Positions 1 to 6,502 of a DNA stretch of 9,636 nt are shown here, one piece after another. Under the pieces are notes generated by a model. It was not told the origin of the DNA. It saw nothing but the letters and a program-made list of their open reading frames with translations, and did no database searches. The stretch is from contig DIVQ01000151.1 of assembly GCA_002423325.1 (NCBI GenBank), positions 11,043 to 20,678 of the forward strand, written 5' to 3'. Position 1 is the first letter of the stretch; each line of letters begins with the position of its first letter. Origin of the DNA: Anaerolineales bacterium UBA6128 (GTDB taxonomy: Bacteria > Chloroflexota > Anaerolineae > UBA1429). The position numbers and the translations under genes were made by a program.

Positions 1-549
1 CTTGGCGATGCTTACCACCAGGCGCGTGTTGGCCTGGATCAGGTGCGCGCGCGCACCCTCGCCGCGCTCCACCAGCACAAAGAGGTGATCCTTCTCATCC
101 TCAGAGAGCCCGCCGTTCTGCGCCACTTTGCGACGCGCTTCGCGGCCCTGCTCGTAACGACGCGCCAGCATCACTTCCTGCTCGGCGGTCAGCAACGGCA
201 CGCGCGCCATCTCTTTGAGGTACAGGCTGATGGTATCATCGCTGGCGATGTCACTCAGTTGCGCAGCGGCGACCGGCTCGAACTCAGCCTCGTACTCTTC
301 GTCTCGCGCCTCCTCCGAAGAGGACGCCTCATCAGACCGAGGCTCGGTCGACTCGGGCTCTTTTTCGTCGCCGTAGACCACCTGAATGCCTTCTTCGCTC
401 AGGTAGATAAAGAGCTCCTCCAGCTCGGCAAGGTTCTCCTCTACCTGTGGAAAAGCCTCCATCAAGTCGTCGAGCGTGATAAAGTCCTTCTCTTCGGCTT
501 TGGCCAGGAGAGCCTGGACTTCTTTGTTGTTGTCGAATCTCGAGACCAT
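1..549 (-). CDS. rpoD: RNA polymerase primary sigma factor, N-terminal part (runs off the window)
   Basis: This is the housekeeping sigma-70 factor, which directs RNA polymerase core to -35/-10 promoters. Only the first 183 residues lie in the window, and the frame is still open at base 1. Residues about 7-62 resemble region 1.1 (EVQALLAKAEEKDFITLDDL). They are followed by an acidic, low-complexity linker (about 80-103, rich in E, D and S). DDTISLYLKEMARVPLLT at about 104-121 is classic region 1.2. The window ends in ANTRLVVSIAK (173-183), the start of region 2.1, so the core-binding and DNA-melting regions lie outside. The start is secure: an in-frame TAA sits directly before the ATG (550-552). 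The ribosome site is weak (GGTGG, about 9 bases upstream). The gene has its own strong promoter and a structured leader of about 90 nt. A non-primary group 2 sigma is possible, but region 1.1 favours the primary factor. Confidence 0.95.
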   Translation of the reverse strand, partial: MVSRFDNNKEVQALLAKAEEKDFITLDDLMEAFPQVEENLAELEELFIYLSEEGIQVVYGDEKEPESTEPRSDEASSSEEARDEEYEAEFEPVAAAQLSDIASDDTISLYLKEMARVPLLTAEQEVMLARRYEQGREARRKVAQNGGLSEDEKDHLFVLVERGEGARAHLIQANTRLVVSIAK

Positions 550-575
550 TTACTTCAACCACCCACTTGATGCTT

Positions 576-622
576 ACAAAACAAACCGCCGACGCCAGAC
601 CATCGGCGGGGTCAGTCGGCGG
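576..622 (-). promoter_or_regulatory. Terminator-like / alternative hairpin in the rpoD leader
   Basis: Read on the minus strand, the leader carries CCGCCGAC (622-615), then CCGCCGA (609-603), then GTCGGCGG (593-586), followed at once by TTTGTTTTG (585-577). The third segment can pair with the second, giving a 7-bp GC stem with a 10-nt loop and a T-rich tail, the form of an intrinsic terminator. It can also pair with the first, giving an 8-bp stem with a 21-nt loop that holds an inner GACC/GGTC pairing. The structure lies between the promoter and the rpoD start codon, so it could be an attenuator. The stems and tail are seen directly; the regulatory role is inferred. It may instead stop read-through from pfkA. 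Confidence 0.5.
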
Positions 623-646
623 CAGGCAGATCTACACCTTGCCGAC

Positions 647-675
647 ATTATAGCATACACGGCCATATATGTCAA
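647..675 (-). promoter_or_regulatory. Consensus sigma-70 promoter for rpoD
   Basis: On the minus strand there is a perfect TTGACA (675-670), a spacer of exactly 17 bases (669-653) and a perfect TATAAT (652-647). The bases TGC stand directly before the -10, which also fits an extended -10. Transcription should start near 640, leaving a leader of about 90 nt before the rpoD ATG at 549. Confidence 0.85.
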
Positions 676-705
676 GTTATGCAGGCGGCGCTGCCAACAC
701 TCTTG

Positions 706-729
706 TGCCTGCAGTAAATGCTGCGGGCA
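706..729 (-). other. Imperfect hairpin downstream of pfkA
   Basis: Arms TGCCTGCAG (706-714) and CTGCGGGCA (721-729) are complementary except at one position, around a 6-base loop. It lies 18 bases past the pfkA stop and could mark the 3' end of that transcript. There is no T-run after it on the minus strand, so it does not qualify as a standard intrinsic terminator. Confidence 0.3.
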
Positions 730-746
730 TACCAGCGAAAGCGTGT

Positions 747-1955
747 CTAGTGCTTGACTACCAGATTGCAGGCCAGCCGCCCGTAGGGTGCCAGCGGCGC
801 GCCGATCAGCGGCCGGACATACTCGATGAAGGCCTCAGTGACGCCATTGCCCGCCTCGTTGATATACTCGGCCGGCACCTTGTGCTCCACGTTGGCCACC
901 TTGCTCAGTTGCGCCAGACCCATCTCGATCGCATAGTGCGAACCGGGCTGCCGCTCAAAGGTCACCATCTTGCCGCTCTCACCCGCCAGTGCCGCGCGCA
1001 CGGCCGAGCGGCCGGCCTGGTAGGCCTCCTCGCGGTCGACCAGCGAGATGGTCTCGCCGAACGAGCGCTGCAGATAGCCCGGCTTGTCGATCCGAGCGGT
1101 GATCCCCAGCTCTTCCTTGATCAGCGCCGCCAAATAGTCGATGCCGCCGCCCTTGCGCTCGTGCCCAAAGGCGTCCTTTTCGGCGGGGCCGCTCTTGCCG
1201 AATTCCTTGCCCTTTGTGTCCCTGGCGCCCTCGCTGATCGCCGCCACGCAAAAGCCATAGTCGTCCAGACAGCGCTTGACGTCGGCGACGATCTGCTTTT
1301 CGGTGATGCCGCGCTCCGGCAAATAGATCAGGTGCGGGCCGCCGTCGGGGGTATCCTTGCCGAGGATCGTGGCGCCCGTCAGCCAGCCGGCGTTGCGCCC
1401 CATGATCTCGACGAACTTGATCGGGCCGCTGTCGCCCATCGCGCGGGTGTCATAGCCGGTGTTGCGCACGGCCGCGGCCACAAAGCGCGCCGCGCTGCCA
1501 AAGCCGGGGCAGTGGTCCGTGCAGGCCAGGTCGTTGTCGACTGTCTTGGGAACGCCGATGGCGTGCAACTCATAGCCGCGATCAACCGCCAGCTTGTGGA
1601 TCTTGTGGGTCGTGTCCATCGAGTCGTTGCCGCCGATGTAGAAAAAGTAGCGCACGTCATACTTGATCAGCGTCTGCAGCAGCCGCTCATAGTCCTTGTC
1701 GGTGACCTTGTAGCGCACGGTGCCGAGCGCCGACGCGGGGGTGTTGCGCAGCAACTCGAGCGTCTCTGCCGACTCGCAGCGCAAATCGACGAACTCTTCG
1801 TGGATCACGCCAGCGATGCCGTGCAGCATGCCGTAGACGCCATCGATGGCGCGCTGCGTGAGCGCCTCGTGGATCACACCCACCAGGCTGTTGTTGATGA
1901 CCGCCGTCGGCCCACCCGATTGCCCAACGACCAGGTTGCCCTTTTTCTTGCCCAT
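747..1955 (-). CDS. pfkA: 6-phosphofructokinase, predicted pyrophosphate-dependent type
   Basis: This cytoplasmic glycolytic enzyme interconverts fructose 6-phosphate and fructose 1,6-bisphosphate. The 402-residue product has the PFK hallmarks: a GGPT turn in SGGPTAVIN (13-21), GGNDS (108-112), PKTVDND (136-142, with the catalytic Asp), MGRNAGW (185-191), ISEG (240-243) and PGYLQRS (292-298). In the family, ATP enzymes have Gly at the second residue of the GGDGS pair and at the residue before TIDND; PPi enzymes have Asp and Lys there. This protein has Asp111 and Lys137, so PPi use is the likely reading, and the reaction would then be reversible. Asn110 replaces the usual Asp, as I recall in one subgroup of longer PFKs. 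At about 400 residues it is longer than the roughly 320-residue ATP enzymes. The start ATG has AGGGGG four bases upstream. It appears to form its own transcription unit between the beta-mannosidase and rpoD. Confidence 0.93.
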   Translation of the reverse strand: MGKKKGNLVVGQSGGPTAVINNSLVGVIHEALTQRAIDGVYGMLHGIAGVIHEEFVDLRCESAETLELLRNTPASALGTVRYKVTDKDYERLLQTLIKYDVRYFFYIGGNDSMDTTHKIHKLAVDRGYELHAIGVPKTVDNDLACTDHCPGFGSAARFVAAAVRNTGYDTRAMGDSGPIKFVEIMGRNAGWLTGATILGKDTPDGGPHLIYLPERGITEKQIVADVKRCLDDYGFCVAAISEGARDTKGKEFGKSGPAEKDAFGHERKGGGIDYLAALIKEELGITARIDKPGYLQRSFGETISLVDREEAYQAGRSAVRAALAGESGKMVTFERQPGSHYAIEMGLAQLSKVANVEHKVPAEYINEAGNGVTEAFIEYVRPLIGAPLAPYGRLACNLVVKH

Positions 1956-1973
1956 GGATCCCCCTATGAATCA

Positions 1974-1999
1974 CGCGATGATCGCGCGCGATCATCGCG
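1974..1999. promoter_or_regulatory. 26-bp perfect palindrome just upstream of pfkA
   Basis: Thirteen bases, CGCGATGATCGCG (1974-1986), are followed directly by their exact reverse complement (1987-1999). It ends 18 bases before the pfkA ATG and 8 bases before the AGGGGG ribosome site, and lies downstream of the candidate -10 at 2049-2054. It could be an operator for a dimeric repressor, or, in RNA, a stem of about 11 bp limiting ribosome access. The symmetry is seen directly; the role is inferred. Confidence 0.6.
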
Positions 2000-2048
2000 C
2001 TGGATGCACAATGCCGGACGCCAAATGAAGACGTCCCACAAACGAGTG

Positions 2049-2077
2049 ATTATACGTCAATTGCCCCGCCGCCGCAA
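2049..2077 (-). promoter_or_regulatory. Candidate promoter for pfkA
   Basis: On the minus strand a perfect TATAAT (2054-2049) is preceded, after a 17-base spacer, by TTGCGG (2077-2072), a -35 that keeps only the TTG. A second TTGACG (2060-2055) touches the -10 but is too close to serve as its -35. The expected start is near 2042, giving a leader of about 87 nt that contains the 26-bp palindrome. Confidence 0.55.
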
Positions 2078-2100
2078 AACCCGATTCCACGAGAATCTGG
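2076..2100 (-). terminator. Probable intrinsic terminator of the beta-mannosidase run
   Basis: In the transcript, GATTC (2097-2093) and GAATC (2087-2083) pair around a 5-base loop. One mismatch and two further G-C pairs (2100/2080, 2099/2081) extend the stem, and TTTT (2079-2076) follows. It begins 22 bases past the beta-mannosidase stop. The stem is short and the T-run modest, so it may be leaky. Its T-run shares two bases with the candidate pfkA -35. Confidence 0.5.
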
Positions 2101-2122
2101 CACACTCGCCGGGCGCGTCTGG

Positions 2123-4588
2123 TCAGTGATGGTACGCCATCGCCCGCACCTGGCCGACGTCGACGCGCCCCGTTGCATGTACCACGCGTTCTTCGCCAGG
2201 CAGCAGGTCGAAATAGTTGTCGTCAAAAACGATCGCTGCGTCGGGGTGGAACAGGTAGACCCCCTTGGCGAACAGATCGCTGCTGACCACCAGCGTGTCA
2301 CTGTCCACCTGCCGCAGCGCGATGTGCGGCTCGGGCAGGTGCATGTGCTTGGGCCGCGACAGCGTATAGACGTTGCGCGCTCCGCCGCCATCGTCCCAGC
2401 GCAGCGTGAACTCGGCCACACAATCAAAGCGCCGCGCAGCATACTCGGCCAGGCGCACTGGCCCCAGCGCTACAGCGCCACGCCCCTCCATCCGTACGGG
2501 GTAACTGCTCTTTTCCAGCACCTCGCCCGTCACGCGCAGCACCCGCAGATCGACCTGTCCCTGCTTGACCCCGTCGCGCTCCGAGGCCACAAACAGATCG
2601 CCAACCGCATTGACCTCGGGCGCATAGTTGATGTCGAAATGCTGCACATAGCCCACCAGGTCGGACGCGTAGGCGCGCTTGAGGTAGTAGAAGCAGCCCT
2701 TGGGCGCCAAGTGATAGTCCACGACCGCCCAGGAGATGGCGGGCCAGCAGTCGTTGATCTGCCAGACCAGCACGCCGGCGCAGTCATAGGCCTGCGAGCG
2801 CCAGTGCTCCACCGCGTATTTCATGTATTCGCCGTGGGCGCGATGGGTGGCCACCACTGACTGGTTAAAGTCACCACTCACGCGGAACAGCGCCGCCGTG
2901 AACTTTAGCACTCTATCGTTCTTGGCCGGGTTCTCAAAGTGGTTACGCGTATCCATCACAAACGACTGCACGTGCTGGTCGTCGGGGCCGCCGATGGTCA
3001 GCGCGGTGCGCAGGTCGGGCATCGACTGGATGCCGGTCTCGCTGACAAAGCTGGGCGCGGTGTCGCGGTATCCCGCCAGATCGCCGCAGGCGCTATGCAG
3101 ATCCCAAAAGTGGGTATCGCCGTGCGTGGGGTCATTGGCCCGCACTCCCGGCTGTGGCGACCAGGGCGAGCCGTTCCAGTACAAGCGGTCAGGGTCGAGC
3201 TCGCGCACCAGCGCCGGGTACATCTCGTCATAGATGCGGCTGCCGTAGAAATGCGCGTGGTGGTTGTCACCCTTCCACCAGTCCTCATAGCCCCAGTGGT
3301 TCTCGTTCTCGCCACACCAGAGCGCCAGCGAGGGATGGTGCCTGAGTCGCTTGATGTTGTACGCCAGCTCGTCGCGCACCAGCCCCATGAAGGCCGGGTC
3401 CGTGTCGGGGTAAAGCGTACAGGCAAAGGCGCCGTCCTGCCAGACCAGCAGGCCGCGCTCGTCACACAGGCGGTAGAACAGATCGTCCTCATAGTAGCCG
3501 CCGCCCCAGATACGCAGCATGTTGGCGTTGCCGGCCTGCGCCAGGTCCAGATTGCGCCGGTACAGCTCCGGGTCGCCGCGCGGCACCGAGTTGTCCACCG
3601 GAATCCAGTTGTAGCCGCGGCAGAACAGCTCTTTGCCGTTGACGCGGAACAGGTAGCGCGTGCCGCGGCCGTCGCGGCGCTCATCCTGCAGCAACTCGAT
3701 GGTGCGAAAGCCGACGCGCTCGTCGCGACGGTCCAGCGTGACGCCGTCCGTGCTCAGCGTCACGGCCAGGTCGTACAGCGCCGGCTCGCCCTCGCCATTG
3801 GGATACCAGAGCCGCGCGCCGGGTATCCGGAAGGGCACAACGGCGACGCCGTCCTGCACAGCGGCGGACCATTCCCGATCGCCCAGAGACATCCGCACTT
3901 GAGCGCCGTCCGCCTCGGGCGCCTGCACCTGCAACTTGCCCTCGACGTCGCCCTCGTGAATCGTGTAGCGCAGCTGCCAATCGCTGATCTCGGCGCGGTC
4001 GTAGGCCTGCAGGGAGATGGGGCGGTAGACGCCCGAGACCGGGATCTGCGGGCCCCAATCCCAGAAGAAAGAGTAGGCCGGCTTGCGCAGGAACATATAG
4101 TTCAGGCCCAGGTGCCCCGGAAAGCGCAGGCCGCTCTCACGCTGCCGGCGGTCGGCCTCTGCGATGGGCGACCTGAACAGCAGCACAAGCTCGTTCTCGC
4201 CCGGGCGCAGTACGCCCTTGAGGTTGTAGCTATAGGCCAGGTGGCAGTTCTCGGCCGCGCCAATGCGCTCGCCGTTCAGCCACAGTTCGCACACGGTGTC
4301 GAGCCCCTCGCAACAGAGCCGCACCACCCGTCGCCCGGCCTCAGCGCCGCCCGCAAAACGCGTGCGATAGACGAAATCCATGCGCTTGTAGGGCGCGAAC
4401 GAGTCCTCATAGCTGGGCGATGTGTCGGGTTCCACCAGCCTGGCGGCCTGCAGATCGGTCAGGTTGGTGCCGGGCACCGCAGCGGGGTGAAAGGTCAGCC
4501 CGGCGCACTCGGCGGGCGTGTTGACCGCGCGATGCGGCGCAAAGGCGAACGCCCAGTTCTGATGCAGATCGCGACGCGTGACGTCCAT
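2123..4588 (-). CDS. Beta-mannosidase, glycoside hydrolase family 2, cytoplasmic
   Basis: This enzyme removes terminal beta-linked mannose from short mannosides by the retaining GH2 mechanism. It has 821 residues, normal for bacterial GH2 beta-mannosidases. A jelly-roll sugar-binding domain (about 1-180) ends in FFWDWGPQIPVSGVYRPI (174-191), typical of mannosidases. A beta-sandwich domain (about 195-300) follows, then a TIM barrel from about 310 with NMLRIWGGGYYEDD (356-369), and beta-rich C-terminal domains. WCGENEN (424-430) carries the acid/base Glu429, and FVSETGIQS (514-522) carries the nucleophile Glu517. WQINDCWPAISW (609-620) is also characteristic. There is no signal peptide, so it should act on imported oligosaccharides. 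The ATG has GGGGAGG five bases upstream. It follows the PfkB-family kinase gene by 20 bases and closes the operon. The frame stays open far upstream of this ATG, but that stretch only shadows the kinase gene. Confidence 0.93.
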   Translation of the reverse strand: MDVTRRDLHQNWAFAFAPHRAVNTPAECAGLTFHPAAVPGTNLTDLQAARLVEPDTSPSYEDSFAPYKRMDFVYRTRFAGGAEAGRRVVRLCCEGLDTVCELWLNGERIGAAENCHLAYSYNLKGVLRPGENELVLLFRSPIAEADRRQRESGLRFPGHLGLNYMFLRKPAYSFFWDWGPQIPVSGVYRPISLQAYDRAEISDWQLRYTIHEGDVEGKLQVQAPEADGAQVRMSLGDREWSAAVQDGVAVVPFRIPGARLWYPNGEGEPALYDLAVTLSTDGVTLDRRDERVGFRTIELLQDERRDGRGTRYLFRVNGKELFCRGYNWIPVDNSVPRGDPELYRRNLDLAQAGNANMLRIWGGGYYEDDLFYRLCDERGLLVWQDGAFACTLYPDTDPAFMGLVRDELAYNIKRLRHHPSLALWCGENENHWGYEDWWKGDNHHAHFYGSRIYDEMYPALVRELDPDRLYWNGSPWSPQPGVRANDPTHGDTHFWDLHSACGDLAGYRDTAPSFVSETGIQSMPDLRTALTIGGPDDQHVQSFVMDTRNHFENPAKNDRVLKFTAALFRVSGDFNQSVVATHRAHGEYMKYAVEHWRSQAYDCAGVLVWQINDCWPAISWAVVDYHLAPKGCFYYLKRAYASDLVGYVQHFDINYAPEVNAVGDLFVASERDGVKQGQVDLRVLRVTGEVLEKSSYPVRMEGRGAVALGPVRLAEYAARRFDCVAEFTLRWDDGGGARNVYTLSRPKHMHLPEPHIALRQVDSDTLVVSSDLFAKGVYLFHPDAAIVFDDNYFDLLPGEERVVHATGRVDVGQVRAMAYHH

Positions 4589-4608
4589 GTCAACCTCCCC
4601 AGATTGTC

Positions 4609-5568
4609 CTATAGTCGCTCGACGCGCATGTGCGGATGCAGCCGCTCGACGTCCTCGGGGCGCAGCACGCCCGTGCCGGGCGTCAACAGCACCGCCGTAG
4701 CCACGGCGCCTGCCCAGCGCAGCGCTTCGGGCCAATCGGCGCCCCGCAAGCGCGCCTGGATGATGCCGGCATTGAACCCATCTCCGGCCCCCGCCGTGCT
4801 GACGACCTTGACCGGCAGCGGCGGGACGAACCAGGTGCCCTCCGGCGTGGCGGCCACTGCCCCCTGGGCCCCCAGCGTGATCACCGGCACCGCGATGCCG
4901 CGCTGCCGCAGCTCGCGCGCCGCCTCTGCGGCCTCTCCAGGCGTGCGCACCGCGCGTCCCAGCAGCGTCGCGACCTCGGCCTCGTCGGGCTTGACCAGGT
5001 CGGGGCAGGCGCTCGCGTTGGCCTCCAGGGTGCGTCCACTCGCGTCCAGCATCGTAAAGGCGCCGCGCGCCCTGGCTCGGCGGATGAGAGGCGTGTACCA
5101 GTCCACCGGCATGCCCGGGGGCAGGCTGCCGCCCACGAAAAGCACCGCCGGCTCGCCCTCGGGCGGCAGCAGCGCCAGCGCGTGTTCGGCCAGGGCGTCG
5201 GCATCGGCGGGCGTCGGCTCCAGGCTCTCCACAGTGATGGTGCACTGCTGCCCGTCGGAGGCGCGCGCGATCACATAAGTCGTGCGCGTCTCGCCGGCCA
5301 CCGGCAGAAAGGCCGTCTGCACGCCGACCTCCCGCAACATCGCGACCATGCGACGACCGGCCTCGCCGGCCACAAAGCCAGTGGCGGTGCAGGGCATGCC
5401 CAACTGTCCGAGCACAAACGATGACACAGCCGGCTTACCGCCCATGCCCCAGGCCGCGCCCGTCGAGCGCACCGTCTCGCCAAAGGCAAAGTGATCGATG
5501 AGGATGACGCGATCAATGGTCGAGTTGGGGGTCACGGTGACCACGGTGCGTGCACGCAGGTCGGTCAC
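4609..5568 (-). CDS. PfkB-family sugar kinase, 1-phosphofructokinase / tagatose-6-phosphate kinase group
   Basis: This is a ribokinase-fold kinase that phosphorylates a sugar or sugar phosphate with ATP in the cytoplasm. At 319 residues it has the normal length for the FruK/LacC branch. Visible motifs are TVTPNSTID (11-19, counterpart of T-x-NPA-x-D), a GGK loop (43-45), GSLPPG (147-152), KPDEAEVATLLG (193-204) and the ATP/anion-hole motif TAGAGDGFNAG (258-268) with catalytic base Asp263. The substrate loop reads GGKPAVSSFVLGQLG, whereas FruK and LacC usually have GGKGxNV, so the exact substrate is uncertain. Fructose 1-phosphate, tagatose 6-phosphate or a related hexulose phosphate are candidates. 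The start is GTG: its GGAGG lies six bases upstream within the end of the aldolase gene, and only one base separates it from the aldolase TGA. The overlapping ATG at 5570-5568 stops at once. The two genes are almost certainly translated together. Confidence 0.85.
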   Translation of the reverse strand: MTDLRARTVVTVTPNSTIDRVILIDHFAFGETVRSTGAAWGMGGKPAVSSFVLGQLGMPCTATGFVAGEAGRRMVAMLREVGVQTAFLPVAGETRTTYVIARASDGQQCTITVESLEPTPADADALAEHALALLPPEGEPAVLFVGGSLPPGMPVDWYTPLIRRARARGAFTMLDASGRTLEANASACPDLVKPDEAEVATLLGRAVRTPGEAAEAARELRQRGIAVPVITLGAQGAVAATPEGTWFVPPLPVKVVSTAGAGDGFNAGIIQARLRGADWPEALRWAGAVATAVLLTPGTGVLRPEDVERLHPHMRVERL

Positions 5569-5569
5569 A

Positions 5570-6172
5570 TCAGTCCTCCGGCGGTAAGAGGCGCGACATC
5601 AGGATGCAGTGCGCGTTCTCTTCCAGGCGCTCCAAGGTGTCATAGGCGTTGAACAGATCCTTGCCCAGCACCGCCACGCCGTGCCCCGGCAAGATGATGC
5701 CCAGCCCGACGCGCTCCATCTGCTCGCGGCGCGTCGCGGCCAGCGCCACCACCCGGTCGGCCAGGGCCTGCGAGTGCGAGGGCGTCTCGGGGATGCAGTC
5801 CATCACGCCGTACTTGAAGGTCCACTCCAGCACCGGCGGCATGGGCCGGCCCGCCGCCACGAACACCATCAGGTTGTGCGGGTGCGCGTGAATCACCCCG
5901 CCCAGCAGCGGGAACTCGGCATAAGCGGCCAGGTGCATCTTGCTTTCGCGCGAAAGCTCTCGCGGACCCTCCAACACCTGCTGACTGGATGCGTCCAGCA
6001 CCGAGATTTGCTCTGGCGCAATCTCGAACTGGTAGCGCGAGCCCATGTAGCGCGGCGACATATAGATGCAGCCCTCGTGCCGCGCACTGATGTTGCCGCC
6101 CGCCGTGTTGCTCAGACCGTGCGCGTAGATCAAACGCGCCATCCGCACAATTTCGCGTCGCATATCGAGCAT
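5570..6172 (-). CDS. Class II aldolase, L-fuculose-1-phosphate aldolase (FucA/AraD) family
   Basis: Members are zinc enzymes that split ketose 1-phosphates to DHAP plus an aldehyde, or epimerise pentulose phosphates. The 200-residue product has NTAGGNISAR (22-31, phosphate binding), a catalytic Glu76 in the RES-KMH segment, HAHPH (95-99) with zinc ligands His95 and His97, and GHG with His164. This spacing is close to E. coli FucA (Glu73, His92, His94, His155), which supports aldolase rather than a decayed homologue. It also supports this start, which has GGAG six bases upstream. An earlier in-frame ATG at 6217 would add 15 basic residues and has its own weak GAAGG site, so it cannot be excluded. 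The next gene, a sugar kinase, starts one base after the stop. The natural substrate (fuculose, rhamnulose, ribulose or other 1-phosphate) cannot be read from the sequence. Confidence 0.88.
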   Translation of the reverse strand: MLDMRREIVRMARLIYAHGLSNTAGGNISARHEGCIYMSPRYMGSRYQFEIAPEQISVLDASSQQVLEGPRELSRESKMHLAAYAEFPLLGGVIHAHPHNLMVFVAAGRPMPPVLEWTFKYGVMDCIPETPSHSQALADRVVALAATRREQMERVGLGIILPGHGVAVLGKDLFNAYDTLERLEENAHCILMSRLLPPED

Positions 6173-6427
6173 GTTCTTCTCCACATCAATTCTGCAACGC
6201 CGAGTTTTGCCCGGCATGCTAACCTTCGCCCGGAAAACCCCTCGCCCGGCGTAGCCAACCCCTCACCCGGCATGGGTACATGCCGCCCCCTCCCAGTGGG
6301 AGAGGGCACAGAAGCAAGCGCCACGCAAGACGGCTTGCGGTCATGGCTACCTGCCGCCCTGTTCCTGAGCTAGAGGGCACGGACGCAATCACGACGCGGA
6401 GCGGCTCGCGGCGACTGTGTCTCTGCC

Positions 6428-6450
6428 GCCCTCTCCCTACGGGAGAGGGC
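6428..6450. repeat. Perfect 10-bp stem, third copy of the hairpin repeat
   Basis: GCCCTCTCCC (6428-6437), a TAC loop and GGGAGAGGGC (6441-6450) pair perfectly. The first copy (about 6286-6306) has a one-base slip in its stem, and the second (about 6357-6377) is largely decayed, so this is the best preserved copy. It could slow polymerase or protect mRNA ends, but no T-run follows on either side. Confidence 0.65.
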
Positions 6451-6451
6451 A

Positions 6452-6480
6452 CGCGAGTACTCTCGCGCCGTGTACTCGCG
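6452..6480. repeat. Second hairpin, 9-bp perfect stem
   Basis: CGCGAGTAC (6452-6460) pairs with GTACTCGCG (6472-6480) around an 11-base loop. The first arm can instead fold locally as CGCGAG-TACT-CTCGCG. It directly follows the 10-bp hairpin and lies 22 bases past the mutase stop, so the two stems together may form the 3' end of the upstream transcript. Confidence 0.5.
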
Positions 6481-6502
6481 CCGGGTGAGGGCCGCAAGCG
6501 AC

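Larger units (their letters stand above)
6221..6491. repeat. Cluster of intergenic repeats between the mutase and aldolase genes
   Basis: This non-coding stretch is built from several repeats. AACCCCTCGCCCGGCGTAGC and a near copy stand in tandem at 6236 and 6257 (period 21), with a shorter relative at 6221. A unit starting TGCCGCCC recurs at 6281, 6352 and 6424 (periods 71 and 72), each leading into a hairpin and AGAGGGCAC; the middle copy is decayed. CCCTCACCCGGC (6260-6271) and its exact reverse complement (6480-6491) bracket the three units. GGCATG/CATGCC (6269-6274/6279-6284) forms another small stem. No ORF here looks real and I see no convincing promoter. It resembles dispersed palindromic repeats or a degenerate miniature element. 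Confidence 0.7.

Noticed and set aside
2055..2060. TTGACG as the -35 of the pfkA promoter
   Set aside because: It directly abuts TATAAT with no spacer, so it cannot pair with that -10; no clear -10 lies 17 bases downstream of it.
669..2129. A 486-codon plus-strand frame opposite pfkA
   Set aside because: It is a mirror of the pfkA frame with biased composition and no motifs; pfkA on the other strand has all the family sites and a ribosome site.
4589..5245. Upstream extension of the beta-mannosidase frame to 1040 residues
   Set aside because: The extra 219 residues overlap the PfkB-family kinase gene in another frame and are Arg/Gly/Ala-rich. The ATG at 4588 has a strong GGGGAGG site and gives the normal family length.
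2939..5278. A 779-codon open frame on the plus strand, opposite the beta-mannosidase and kinase genes
   Set aside because: It is antisense to two clearly recognisable genes, its translation is Arg/Ala/Val/Gln-rich with no family motif, and long antisense frames are common in GC-rich DNA.
6221..6491. CRISPR array
   Set aside because: Only three imperfect units, hairpin-dominated and unequally decayed, without uniform repeats or distinct spacers and with no cas genes.
6219..6497. Short ORFs of 64-92 codons in the repeat region
   Set aside because: They are translations of the hairpin repeats, with recurring RPLPxGEG-like or PSPxGRG-like peptides and no ribosome site of note.
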